Below are positions 5,383 to 12,563 of a DNA stretch of 17,543 nt, piece after piece. Numbering within the stretch: position 1 is the stretch's first letter; each line of letters begins with the position of its first letter. The notes beneath the pieces were generated by a model that saw only the letters and a program-made list of their open reading frames with translations, made no database searches and had not been told where the DNA came from. The position numbers and the translations under genes are program-made. The stretch is from Candidatus Shapirobacteria bacterium (lineage in GTDB: Bacteria > Patescibacteriota > Microgenomatia > UBA12405). The stretch lies in contig VFLE01000155.1 in NCBI GenBank assembly GCA_009885205.1, positions 1 through 17,543 on the forward strand. The letters run 5' to 3'.

Positions 5383-7242
5383 ATGTCCGATTTAGTAGAA
5401 CAACGTCAGAATAAATTAAATGAGTTAAAAAAGATTTGTGATGCCTATCCTCAACCAAATTTAGCTTCTCGAAATACAACTGCCGAATCTTTAGAAATGG
5501 ATGGCAAGCAAGTAACTGTTGCTGGTCGAATTTTATTACTCCGTGGTCACGGCAAAATTTTGTTTGCTGATTTACACGATTTATCGGGCAAAATTCAACT
5601 TTTTTTTGAGCAAAAAACTTTAGTCGAAAAAATGGATCAAACCAAGTTATTTGATTTGGGCGATATAATTTCCGCTACTGGAGAAGTTTTTAAAACCACT
5701 GCCGGCGAAATAACCATTCGTGTTGTTGATTTTCAAATCTTAGCCAAAAATTTGCGTCCTCTCCCCGAAAAATTTCATGGGCTTACTGATGTCGAGGAAC
5801 GCTATCGTCAACGTTATGTTGACCTAATCGTCAATCCTGAATCACGTCAAATTTTTAAAACCCGCAGTCTTATTTTATCCACCATGCGCCACTTTTTAGA
5901 CCAACATGGTTTTATGGAAGTTGAAACGCCGATTTTACAACCAGTTTATGGCGGTGCCTCAGCCAAGCCTTTTATCACCCGTCACAATGAACTTGACCAA
6001 AATATGTATCTGCGCATTAGCGACGAATTATATTTAAAAAGATTAATAGTAGGAGGGTTGGAAAAAGTCTACGAAGTATCAAAAGATTTTAGAAACGAAG
6101 GTGTCTCTCGTTTTCACAATCCCGAATTTACTCAAATCGAATTTTATTGGGCATATGTCGATTATGACGAGTTAATGCGTCTTACCGAGGATTTAGTTTC
6201 AACTACAATTCAGGCAGTAAAAAATTCTTTAATCGTCAGTTTTCAAGGCAAAGATTTAGATTTTACCCCACCTTTTGCCCGTCTTACCTTCCGTGATGCT
6301 ATTTTTGAAAAACTAAATATTGATATTGATAAAATCAAAACCGAAGAACAATTTTTGGATGAAATAAAAAATAAAAAATTAAAATTAGACTTAACCGGAG
6401 TTGTTGGATTAGGGGGTTTGTTTGACGCCTTGTATAAAGAATACGTCAGACCATATTTAGTTGGCCCCGTATTTCTTACTGATTATCCATCCGAAATGAT
6501 AGCCCTTGCCAAGAGAAAAGCTGATAATCCCGACAAAATTGCTTCTTTTCAATTATTAGCCTGTGGTACCGAGTTATTAAAAGCCTACAACGAGTTAAAT
6601 GACCCTGCCGATCAAAAAGATCGATGGTTAGATGAAGTTGCTTTAGAAAAGAAAGGAGCAGAAACTGCCATGCAAATGGACGACGATTATATCCGCGCAC
6701 TCGAGTACGGCATGCCTCCCACCGCCGGTTGGGGCATGGGCATCGACCGTTTCACCCAATTTTTGACCGATTCTCCTACTATCAAAGATGTTATTTTATT
6801 CCCGGCCATGCGCGAAGAAACACAAAACAAAACGGTAGGAACAGATCCAAGTATCTGTTCCTCAACAAAAAATAATGAAATTGGTCTAGCCTCCGACAAA
6901 ATCATCATCGGTGAAATCATCGAAATGGAAAATCATCCTAATGCCGATAGCCTTCATGTTTTAAAAATAAATACCGGTTCTGAGACTCTCCAAATCGTCT
7001 GTGGTGCTCAAAATATTGCCGTTGGGGATATCGTCCCAGTGTCAACTATTGGCGCCCAAGTTTTCGACGAAGAACATAATCCCATGGAAATCAAAATCGC
7101 CAAACTTCGTGGCATCGAATCCCATGGTATGCTTTGTTCCCCTCGCGAGCTCGGCCTCGGTGACGATCACTCCGGCATTTATCTTTTGGATAAAAAATTA
7201 AAAGAAAATTTAGGTGAACCAGTTAATAAGTTTGTAAAATAA
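5383..7242 (+). CDS. lysS: Class II lysyl-tRNA synthetase fused to a C-terminal tRNA-binding domain
   Basis: It charges tRNA-Lys in the cytoplasm. Residues of about 1-135 form the OB-fold anticodon domain (VTVAGRILLLRGHGKILFADL). The class II core follows, with VYGGASAKPF, motif 2 FRNEGVSRFHNPEFT (about 235) and motif 3 GMGIDRFTQFLTDSPTIKDVILFP (about 450-475). A typical LysRS ends there at about 480-500 residues. This one has 619 and continues into a tRNA_bind (EMAPII/PheT-B1-like) OB domain at about 506-617: HPNADSLHVLKIN, IVCGAQNI, KLRGIESHGMLCSPRELGLG. The linker (485-493) is encoded by a perfect inverted repeat. ATG 5383 is the first sensible start. It heads an operon with HIT and HD genes after gaps of 2 and 3 nt, with no Shine-Dalgarno sites. 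Confidence 0.95.
   Translation: MSDLVEQRQNKLNELKKICDAYPQPNLASRNTTAESLEMDGKQVTVAGRILLLRGHGKILFADLHDLSGKIQLFFEQKTLVEKMDQTKLFDLGDIISATGEVFKTTAGEITIRVVDFQILAKNLRPLPEKFHGLTDVEERYRQRYVDLIVNPESRQIFKTRSLILSTMRHFLDQHGFMEVETPILQPVYGGASAKPFITRHNELDQNMYLRISDELYLKRLIVGGLEKVYEVSKDFRNEGVSRFHNPEFTQIEFYWAYVDYDELMRLTEDLVSTTIQAVKNSLIVSFQGKDLDFTPPFARLTFRDAIFEKLNIDIDKIKTEEQFLDEIKNKKLKLDLTGVVGLGGLFDALYKEYVRPYLVGPVFLTDYPSEMIALAKRKADNPDKIASFQLLACGTELLKAYNELNDPADQKDRWLDEVALEKKGAETAMQMDDDYIRALEYGMPPTAGWGMGIDRFTQFLTDSPTIKDVILFPAMREETQNKTVGTDPSICSSTKNNEIGLASDKIIIGEIIEMENHPNADSLHVLKINTGSETLQIVCGAQNIAVGDIVPVSTIGAQVFDEEHNPMEIKIAKLRGIESHGMLCSPRELGLGDDHSGIYLLDKKLKENLGEPVNKFVK
6837..6862. repeat. Perfect inverted repeat in the lysS interdomain linker
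   Basis: AGGAACAGAT (6837-6846) and its exact reverse complement ATCTGTTCCT (6853-6862) flank a 6-nt loop. It is translated as VGTDPSICSS between the synthetase core and the tRNA-binding domain, a place where extra residues are tolerated. Like the uvrC palindrome, its left arm is preceded by GT (GTAGGAAC here, GTAGAGAC there), which hints at one class of element. Confidence 0.75.
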
Positions 7243-7244
7243 AT

Positions 7245-7676
7245 ATGGATACCTGTGGCATATTCGAAAAATTTGATTTACAAAATAATTTATTAAAAGA
7301 ATATAAATATTGGTATTTATTAATTCGCAAAAAACAAAAAAATATTGGTTCTTGTGTTGTAATTTTAAAAGAACATGCATTTCCTTTGCAACAAGTTTCA
7401 CCAGAAGCTATGGCTGAATATGCAACAATAACCCGTGAAATAGAACTCTCACTACAAAAATCTTTTGACGCCTATTTAGTTCAACATCTATGTTTAATGT
7501 TTGTTGATAAACATATTCATTTTCATTTATTACCACGATACAAAGAAGTGTTTAATTTTGAAAATAAAGAATGGATTGATAACCAATCTCCAAATCCTTT
7601 CGAACAAACTGATATTGAATTAAATCAAGAATATTTAAATCTTATTAAAAATAAATTGTTAGAAAATATTAAATAA
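7245..7676 (+). CDS. HIT-family nucleotide hydrolase or transferase
   Basis: HIT proteins act on the alpha-phosphate of nucleotide derivatives such as Ap4A or nucleoside phosphoramidates through a histidine triad. The triad HxHxH is at residues 90-94 (KHIHFHLLPRY), and the earlier half carries the usual G-x-VVILKEH strand (35-44). The protein has 143 residues and an extra C-terminal tail of about 40 residues. It lacks the N-terminal CxxC pair seen in the second HIT gene of the window (15085). It starts 2 nt after the lysS stop and ends 3 nt before the HD gene, so the three are co-transcribed. The pairing with LysRS is suggestive because LysRS-type enzymes can make Ap4A, but the substrate cannot be read from sequence. 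Confidence 0.88.
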   Translation: MDTCGIFEKFDLQNNLLKEYKYWYLLIRKKQKNIGSCVVILKEHAFPLQQVSPEAMAEYATITREIELSLQKSFDAYLVQHLCLMFVDKHIHFHLLPRYKEVFNFENKEWIDNQSPNPFEQTDIELNQEYLNLIKNKLLENIK

Positions 7677-7679
7677 AAT

Positions 7680-8267
7680 ATGGATCATCAAAAATTCAAA
7701 GACGCGGTAAAGGCAAATTTAGAAAATAATATTTACAATCACAGCCTATCTCTTGAAGCCTGTATGCTGGGCCTTTACGATTATTTTAAAGAAAACAATT
7801 TACTCGACAGCAACGAACCGACTCGTGAAGAATGGGGGATTGCTGGCTTAATTCACGACATTGATTTTGGAGGAGATACTAAAGAACAACATCCACTAAA
7901 AACCAAGGAAGTTTTGGCAAAATATGGACTAGAAATAAACGACACCATTCAACAAATAATTTTGTCCCACGATGGACGACAAAATATTAAAATGGACAGC
8001 AAGGCCAAATGGTCAATTTTTTGCGCCGACTCTCTCACAGGTTTAATCACTGCCGTCGCTTTCGTCTACCCAGATCGTAAATTATCTTCAGTCAAAGTTT
8101 CCTCTGTGCTAAAAAGATTTTTAAAAGAACCCAAGTTTGCAGCAGGTACTCGTCGTGACGAAGTTGCACAATGCATGGACCCTATGGGACTAAATTTACC
8201 CATCGAAAAATTCATTGAAATTTGTCTTGCATCAATGCAATCAATTGCAACTGAAATTGGACTTTAA
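7680..8267 (+). CDS. HD-superfamily hydrolase (COG2316-like)
   Basis: This is a metal-dependent phosphohydrolase of unknown substrate. Ligands visible are H21 (NHSLSLEAC), H59-D60 (LIHDIDF), H97 (ILSHDG) and D117 (CADSLTGLI). The order and the phrases WGIAGLIHDIDFGG, ADSLTGLITAVAFVYPDRKLSSV and the final AMQ/SIATEIGL-like end fit the predicted HD hydrolases of COG2316. Length (195 aa) is normal for that group. It is the last gene of the lysS-HIT-HD operon, 3 nt after HIT, and is followed at once by a palindromic repeat. The biological role is unknown; a nucleotide substrate is plausible from the neighbours but is inference. Confidence 0.88.
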   Translation: MDHQKFKDAVKANLENNIYNHSLSLEACMLGLYDYFKENNLLDSNEPTREEWGIAGLIHDIDFGGDTKEQHPLKTKEVLAKYGLEINDTIQQIILSHDGRQNIKMDSKAKWSIFCADSLTGLITAVAFVYPDRKLSSVKVSSVLKRFLKEPKFAAGTRRDEVAQCMDPMGLNLPIEKFIEICLASMQSIATEIGL

Positions 8268-8272
8268 TTAGT

Positions 8273-8384
8273 ACGTCATTGCGAGCATAGCGAAGCAATC
8301 TCGCTGGTGTTATAGAAAGCGCTTCCTAAATTCCTTCGAGATTGCCACGTCCTCCGAAAGCTTTCGGAGTCCTCGCAATGACGT
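8273..8384. repeat. 112-bp palindromic repeat element (REP/MITE-like)
   Basis: The ends ACGTCATTGCGAG (8273-8285) and CTCGCAATGACGT (8372-8384) are perfect 13-bp inverted repeats. A second pair lies inside, GCAATCTCG (8295-8303) with CGAGATTGC (8337-8345). The right half also holds an 18-bp perfect palindrome, CTCCGAAAGCTTTCGGAG (8352-8369). 'GTCATTGCGAG...GCAATCTC' repeats of this kind occur in many unrelated bacteria. It has no coding capacity and no T tract, so a terminator role is unproven. Confidence 0.85.
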
Positions 8385-8430
8385 TTTCAACCACTTTGAT
8401 ACATTATATTTTTCATTTTTTTGCGATAGA

Positions 8431-8536
8431 CTATCTCATCTAAATGCAAAAACAAAATTTTCGCATCACTTCTATCTCCTCTACAATGGGGTTATAGACG
8501 CGCCAATTGCCCCTACCAAAGTCGACGCATTTAGAT
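8431..8536 (+). promoter_or_regulatory. Structured region before serS (inverted and direct repeats)
   Basis: ATCTAAATGC (8438-8447) and GCATTTAGAT (8527-8536) are perfect 10-bp inverted repeats enclosing 79 nt, ending 15 nt before the serS ATG. The left arm can instead pair locally: ATGCAAAA with TTTTCGCAT (8457-8465). A direct repeat is present as CTATCTCATCTAAATG (8431-8446) and CTATCTCCTCTACAATG (8472-8488). Upstream, GATAGACTATC (8425-8435) is a small palindrome. No T-box or known riboswitch motif is seen. It may be an RNA control region or a mobile repeat. Confidence 0.45.
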
Positions 8537-8551
8537 ATTAAATAATAAAAA

Positions 8552-9817
8552 ATGATAGACATTAATTTACTCAGAACCGACCCAGAAGCAGTTAAGAATA
8601 ATCTCCAAAATCGTGGCAAAGATAGCGCGGTTGTTGCAGAACTTATTACCCTAGATTCGGCAAATCGTGAAGTATTAAAACAAGTCGAAAACCTTCGAGC
8701 AGAACAAAATAAAATCAGTAAAGAAATCAAAGGCAAACCAACTCCTGATCAACTAAGCGCTGCTACAAAAATAAAAGAAGAATTAAAATTAGTCGAGGAA
8801 AAATTAAAGAAATCACAAGACGAACTAAATAATATTTTAGAAGAAATTCCCAACATTTGCGCCCCTGATGTTCCAGTAGGTAAGGATGATAATGATAATG
8901 TCGTTATTAAAACTATTGGTCAAAAACCAGAGTTTAATTTTAAACCTCTTGACCATCAAACCCTTGGAGAAAAACTAAATATAATTGACAAAGAAAAAGC
9001 TGGTCAAATTTCTGGTTCTCGTTTTGGCTACTACAAAAACCAAGGTGCAATTCTCGAAATGGCTGTTATGTTTTATGCCATGCAAAAATTAACCGCCAAA
9101 GGTTTTGGTGCCATGTTACCACCTCTTATGGTCAAAGCCAAAACCGAGTGGAATTGCGGATATACTAGCAACAAAAATTTAATGGGTGCCTATTATTCAG
9201 TTCCCGAAGATGATTTGATTTTTATTTCATCCTCAGAACATTCAGTCGTTCCTTATCACACTGATGAAACTCTCGATAGTAAAATATTTCCCATAAAATA
9301 TGTAAACTTTTCCCCATGTTTTAGGCGAGAAGCTGGTACTTATGGCAAAGACATGTCAGGCATGCTTCGTGTCCATCATTTTAATAAAGTTGAAATGAAT
9401 GTTTTTACCTTACCTGATTTTGCAATTTCTGATGCCATGCAGTTGGAATTATTATCAATCGAAGAAGAAATTTTGCAAGATTTTGGTCTCCATTATCAAG
9501 TTATGAATTGTTGCACTGGTGATTTACCTCAACCCAATCGTCGCATGTACGATATCAATACTTGGTTTCCCGGACTTAATACCTACAAAGAAACCGGTTC
9601 ATGTAGTAATTGTGGTGATTATCAAGCTCGACGTCTCAATACCAAAGTAAAAATAAATGGCGAAAATAAATTAGTCCATATTTTAAATTCCACTGCCGTT
9701 TCCGATCGTGTTGTTAGTGCCATACTTGAAAACGGACAACTTGCCGACGGTTCCATCACTATTCCACCCTGCCTCGTTCCCCTTACTGGTTTTTCCAGTA
9801 TAAAATTACTTAGCTAG
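8552..9817 (+). CDS. serS: Seryl-tRNA synthetase
   Basis: It charges tRNA-Ser (and, where present, tRNA-Sec). The 421-residue protein starts MIDINLLRTDPEAVKNNLQ and has the long N-terminal antiparallel coiled coil (about 25-105) that grips the long variable arm of tRNA-Ser. Class II motif 2 is CFRREAGTYGKDMSGMLRVHHFNKVEM, and motif 3 is HILNSTAVSDRVVSAILENGQ. The serine-site block GSCSNCGDYQARR is clear. Two departures from the usual sequence are seen: the TxE motif reads SSE (FISSSEHSVV), and the VHQF of motif 2 reads VHHF. Both are mild and fit CPR-type divergence. A -10-like TATTAA at 8536-8541 lies 10 nt before the ATG. No Shine-Dalgarno site is present. Confidence 0.95.
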   Translation: MIDINLLRTDPEAVKNNLQNRGKDSAVVAELITLDSANREVLKQVENLRAEQNKISKEIKGKPTPDQLSAATKIKEELKLVEEKLKKSQDELNNILEEIPNICAPDVPVGKDDNDNVVIKTIGQKPEFNFKPLDHQTLGEKLNIIDKEKAGQISGSRFGYYKNQGAILEMAVMFYAMQKLTAKGFGAMLPPLMVKAKTEWNCGYTSNKNLMGAYYSVPEDDLIFISSSEHSVVPYHTDETLDSKIFPIKYVNFSPCFRREAGTYGKDMSGMLRVHHFNKVEMNVFTLPDFAISDAMQLELLSIEEEILQDFGLHYQVMNCCTGDLPQPNRRMYDINTWFPGLNTYKETGSCSNCGDYQARRLNTKVKINGENKLVHILNSTAVSDRVVSAILENGQLADGSITIPPCLVPLTGFSSIKLLS

Positions 9818-9828
9818 AGGAGCCACTT

Positions 9829-9865
9829 CGCCTCGCCGGAGTCCCGATTTATCGGGACAAAGGCG
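9829..9865. repeat. GC-rich palindromic repeat between serS and secA
   Basis: GTCCCGAT (9841-9848), TT, ATCGGGAC (9851-9858) form a perfect hairpin, with an outer pairing of CGCCT (9829-9833) and AGGCG (9861-9865). The stretch 9816-9875 is strikingly GC-rich against its surroundings. There is no T run on either side, so it is a repeat element rather than an intrinsic terminator. Confidence 0.75.
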
Positions 9866-9879
9866 GGACCAGGGCATTT

Positions 9880-9892
9880 TATAATATATAAT
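9880..9892 (+). promoter_or_regulatory. Twin -10 boxes before secA
   Basis: Two perfect TATAAT boxes lie 7 bp apart, at 9880-9885 and 9887-9892. The second ends 7 nt before the secA ATG (9900), the leaderless spacing seen elsewhere in the window. No -35 is visible; the place where it would lie falls in the palindromic repeat. Confidence 0.55.
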
Positions 9893-9899
9893 CATTATT

Positions 9900-12518
9900 A
9901 TGTTAAATTTCTTTAAATCTCTTTTCGACGAAAATAAAAAATCAATTAATTCGCTAAAACCAATTGTCGATAAAATAAATTCATTCGAAGACGAAATTAA
10001 AAAACTTTCTGATGAAAAATTAACCAAAAAAACTACCGAGTTTAAAAATCGTTTATCCAAAGGTGAAAAGATCGATGATATTTTACCCGAAACTTACGCC
10101 GTTTGTCGCGAAGCAATTTTTCGGACTATCGGCGAACGCGCCTACGATGTTCAATTGATGGCCGCTATCACACTTCACAAGGGCGCCATTGCCGAACAAA
10201 GAACTGGTGAGGGAAAGACCCATTCCGTTATTTTTCCCGCCTACCTCAATGCCCTGACCGGCCTTGGTGTTCATATTATTACCCCTAATGATTACCTGAC
10301 TCGGGTCGGTGCCGGCTGGTATCCTCGGGCCCTAAAATTACTCGGACTAACCACTTCGGCTATCGTTCACGAAGAATCATTTGTTCTCGATCCAGAGTTT
10401 ACTAGTTCTATTGATTCTGTCGACACTCGCTTACTTCATTTAAAACCAATTACTCGTCGCGAGGCTTATCTTGCCGATATTACCTATGGAACCAACAATG
10501 AATTTGGTTTTGATTATCTGCGTGACCACATGGTCAAAAATTTTGACCAAAAAGTTCAACGTCCCAACTTTAATTTTGCTATCGTTGACGAAGTTGATTT
10601 TGTTTTAATCGACGAAGCCCGTACTCCTTTAATTATTTCTTCACCCAATCAACAACCGGTCGACAAATATTATTCTTTTGCCAAAATTGCCCAAGGCTTG
10701 CAACCAGCCGATTATATTATTGATGAAAAATCAAAATCAGCCACCTTGTCCGAATTTGGTATTCGCAAAGTTGAAAATATCCTAAAAGTCGGCAATTTAT
10801 ACGAAGAGTCGTTTGAAACCATACATTACATTGAAAATGCCATCAAAGCTCAAACCTTGTTTCACAAAGACAAAGATTATGTTATTAAAGATAACGAAAT
10901 TATAATTGTCGACGAATTTACTGGTCGCTTAATGAACGGTCGTCGCTGGTCCGATGGTCTTCATCAAGCTGTTGAAGCCAAGGAAAACGTCAAAGTCCAA
11001 CAAGAATCTCAAACTTGGGCTACCATCACTTTTCAAAATTATTTTAGACTGTATAACAAATTGGCCGGTATGACGGGAACGGCTGCCACCGAAGCCGAAG
11101 AATTTAGAAAAATTTACAATCTTGACGTTGTTACCATCCCTACCAACAAAGATATTAAAAGAATTGATTCTCAAGATTTGATTTACAAAAACCAACGGGC
11201 CAAATATGCTGCCATTGCCTCAACTATTGCTGATTTACACGCCAAAGGTCAACCAGTTTTAATTGGCACTACCAGTATCCAAAAGAACGAAATAATTTCC
11301 TCAATGTTAAAAAATAAAGGGGTCAAACATCAAGTTTTAAATGCCAAAAACCACTTATCTGAAGCCCAAATAATCGCTCAAGCAGGGTGCAAGGGAGCGG
11401 TTACTGTGGCTACCAATATGGCCGGACGGGGAGTCGACATTGTTTTGGGAGGGCCAAAAGATCAATTACCGCCAGAAGTCTGGCAAAAAGAACATGATGA
11501 AGTTTTATCCCTCGGTGGTTTATTTGTCATTGGCACCGAGCGTCACGAATCTCGTCGCATCGACAATCAACTTCGTGGTCGCGGTGGCCGTCAAGGTGAT
11601 CCTGGTTTTTCCCAGTTTTATGTCGCCCTCGACGACGATTTAATGCGCATTTTTGGCGGCGAAAATATTTCTAACCTCATGACTCGTTTCAATATGCCCG
11701 AAAATGAGGCCTTAACTCATCCTTTGGTTTCCAAAGTTTTAGAACAAATCCAAGTCAAGGTCGAAGGTTATAATTTTGATGTTCGCAAAAGTCTGGTCGA
11801 GTATGATGACGTCATCAACAAACAACGCAAAATAATTTACATTCTCCGTGATAGCACTTTACAACAGGCTAAAGAAAATCCTCAAAATAATTTTGCTGAA
11901 ATTGTCAAAGTTTTAACCAAGGAAACTGCCCGTATTGCCAACGATTTAAATACTTCTGAAACCATTGCCCTAGAGTTTTCCGAAATTCTTCCCATGTCTC
12001 CTCATGATCGCCAAGAGTTAGAAAAAAAAATTGATGCCGCCGATAATAAAGCTGATTTATTATTAAGTTTGTTGTTAGATCAATGGACTCAACGTCAATC
12101 ATATTTTGGTGAGGCGGTTGGCAATGATATTGTTGCTTATGCCATTATCGAAACTCTCGACCCACTCTGGGTCGATCATTTGACGGCGTTAGATGACTTA
12201 CGTGATGGTGTTCGCCTCCGCGGTTATGCCCAAAAAGATCCTTTAATCGAGTATCGCAAAGAGGGTTTTGAAATGTTTCAAAACCTGATGCAAAAGTTTG
12301 AATCAAATTTAGCCCGGATGCTTTTCCGCCTCGAACCCACCGCCGCTCCCAGCAACATTCCTATAAACATTACCGAAGGTAGGGGAGAAGTCGTTGATAA
12401 AAAAAATATTTCTTCATCACAGCCAATTACAAATAATAAAACTTTAGGTAGAAACGACCCCTGTTGGTGTAATTCTGGCAAAAAATTTAAAAAATGCCAT
12501 TATCCAGCTCTGGCCTAA
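9900..12518 (+). CDS. secA: SecA, preprotein translocase ATPase
   Basis: SecA is the motor that pushes unfolded preproteins through the SecYEG channel at the cytoplasmic membrane. The protein has 872 residues in the normal domain order. NBD1 has Walker A as RTGEGKT (about 100-106) and the DEAD-like VDEVDFVLIDEARTPLIIS. The preprotein-crosslinking region and NBD2 follow, with GMTGTA, TNMAGRGVDIVLGG and GTERHESRRIDNQLRGRGGRQGDPG. The C-terminal metal-binding tail is RNDPCWCNSGKKFKKCH, with C855, C857, C866 and H867, the site that binds SecB or ribosomes in other bacteria. NDYLTRVGAGWYPRA replaces the usual NDYLAxRDAxWM, a lineage-type change. It is monocistronic in appearance, with its own leaderless promoter and a new promoter right after its stop. 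Confidence 0.97.
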   Translation: MLNFFKSLFDENKKSINSLKPIVDKINSFEDEIKKLSDEKLTKKTTEFKNRLSKGEKIDDILPETYAVCREAIFRTIGERAYDVQLMAAITLHKGAIAEQRTGEGKTHSVIFPAYLNALTGLGVHIITPNDYLTRVGAGWYPRALKLLGLTTSAIVHEESFVLDPEFTSSIDSVDTRLLHLKPITRREAYLADITYGTNNEFGFDYLRDHMVKNFDQKVQRPNFNFAIVDEVDFVLIDEARTPLIISSPNQQPVDKYYSFAKIAQGLQPADYIIDEKSKSATLSEFGIRKVENILKVGNLYEESFETIHYIENAIKAQTLFHKDKDYVIKDNEIIIVDEFTGRLMNGRRWSDGLHQAVEAKENVKVQQESQTWATITFQNYFRLYNKLAGMTGTAATEAEEFRKIYNLDVVTIPTNKDIKRIDSQDLIYKNQRAKYAAIASTIADLHAKGQPVLIGTTSIQKNEIISSMLKNKGVKHQVLNAKNHLSEAQIIAQAGCKGAVTVATNMAGRGVDIVLGGPKDQLPPEVWQKEHDEVLSLGGLFVIGTERHESRRIDNQLRGRGGRQGDPGFSQFYVALDDDLMRIFGGENISNLMTRFNMPENEALTHPLVSKVLEQIQVKVEGYNFDVRKSLVEYDDVINKQRKIIYILRDSTLQQAKENPQNNFAEIVKVLTKETARIANDLNTSETIALEFSEILPMSPHDRQELEKKIDAADNKADLLLSLLLDQWTQRQSYFGEAVGNDIVAYAIIETLDPLWVDHLTALDDLRDGVRLRGYAQKDPLIEYRKEGFEMFQNLMQKFESNLARMLFRLEPTAAPSNIPINITEGRGEVVDKKNISSSQPITNNKTLGRNDPCWCNSGKKFKKCHYPALA

Positions 12519-12520
12519 TT

Positions 12521-12562
12521 TTGACATCTTCCAATATCATCTAATATCTTCTAAGATATTCT
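12521..12562 (+). promoter_or_regulatory. fic promoter with phased repeats and a candidate operator
   Basis: A consensus -35 TTGACA (12521-12526) is followed by four degenerate 10-bp units: GACATCTTCC, AATATCATCT, AATATCTTCT and AAGATATTCT (12523-12562), ending 1 nt before the ATG. The last two units form an 18-bp perfect palindrome, AATATCTTCTAAGATATT (12543-12560). Possible -10 boxes are TATCTT (12545-12550, 18-bp spacer) or TAAGAT (12552-12557, 6 nt before the ATG). The palindrome covers both, as an operator would. Confidence 0.6.
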
Positions 12563-12563
12563 A

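Noticed and set aside
8385..8551. T-box riboswitch for serS
   Set aside because: No T-box consensus, specifier loop or terminator is seen; only unassigned inverted and direct repeats.
8440..8736. Minus-strand 98-codon ORF across the serS leader
   Set aside because: Most of it is antisense to the well-supported serS coiled coil, and the rest runs over repeat sequence; no promoter or family match.
9829..9865. Intrinsic terminator of serS
   Set aside because: The hairpin is strong but has no T run on either strand, and its GC-rich flanks look like a repeat element.
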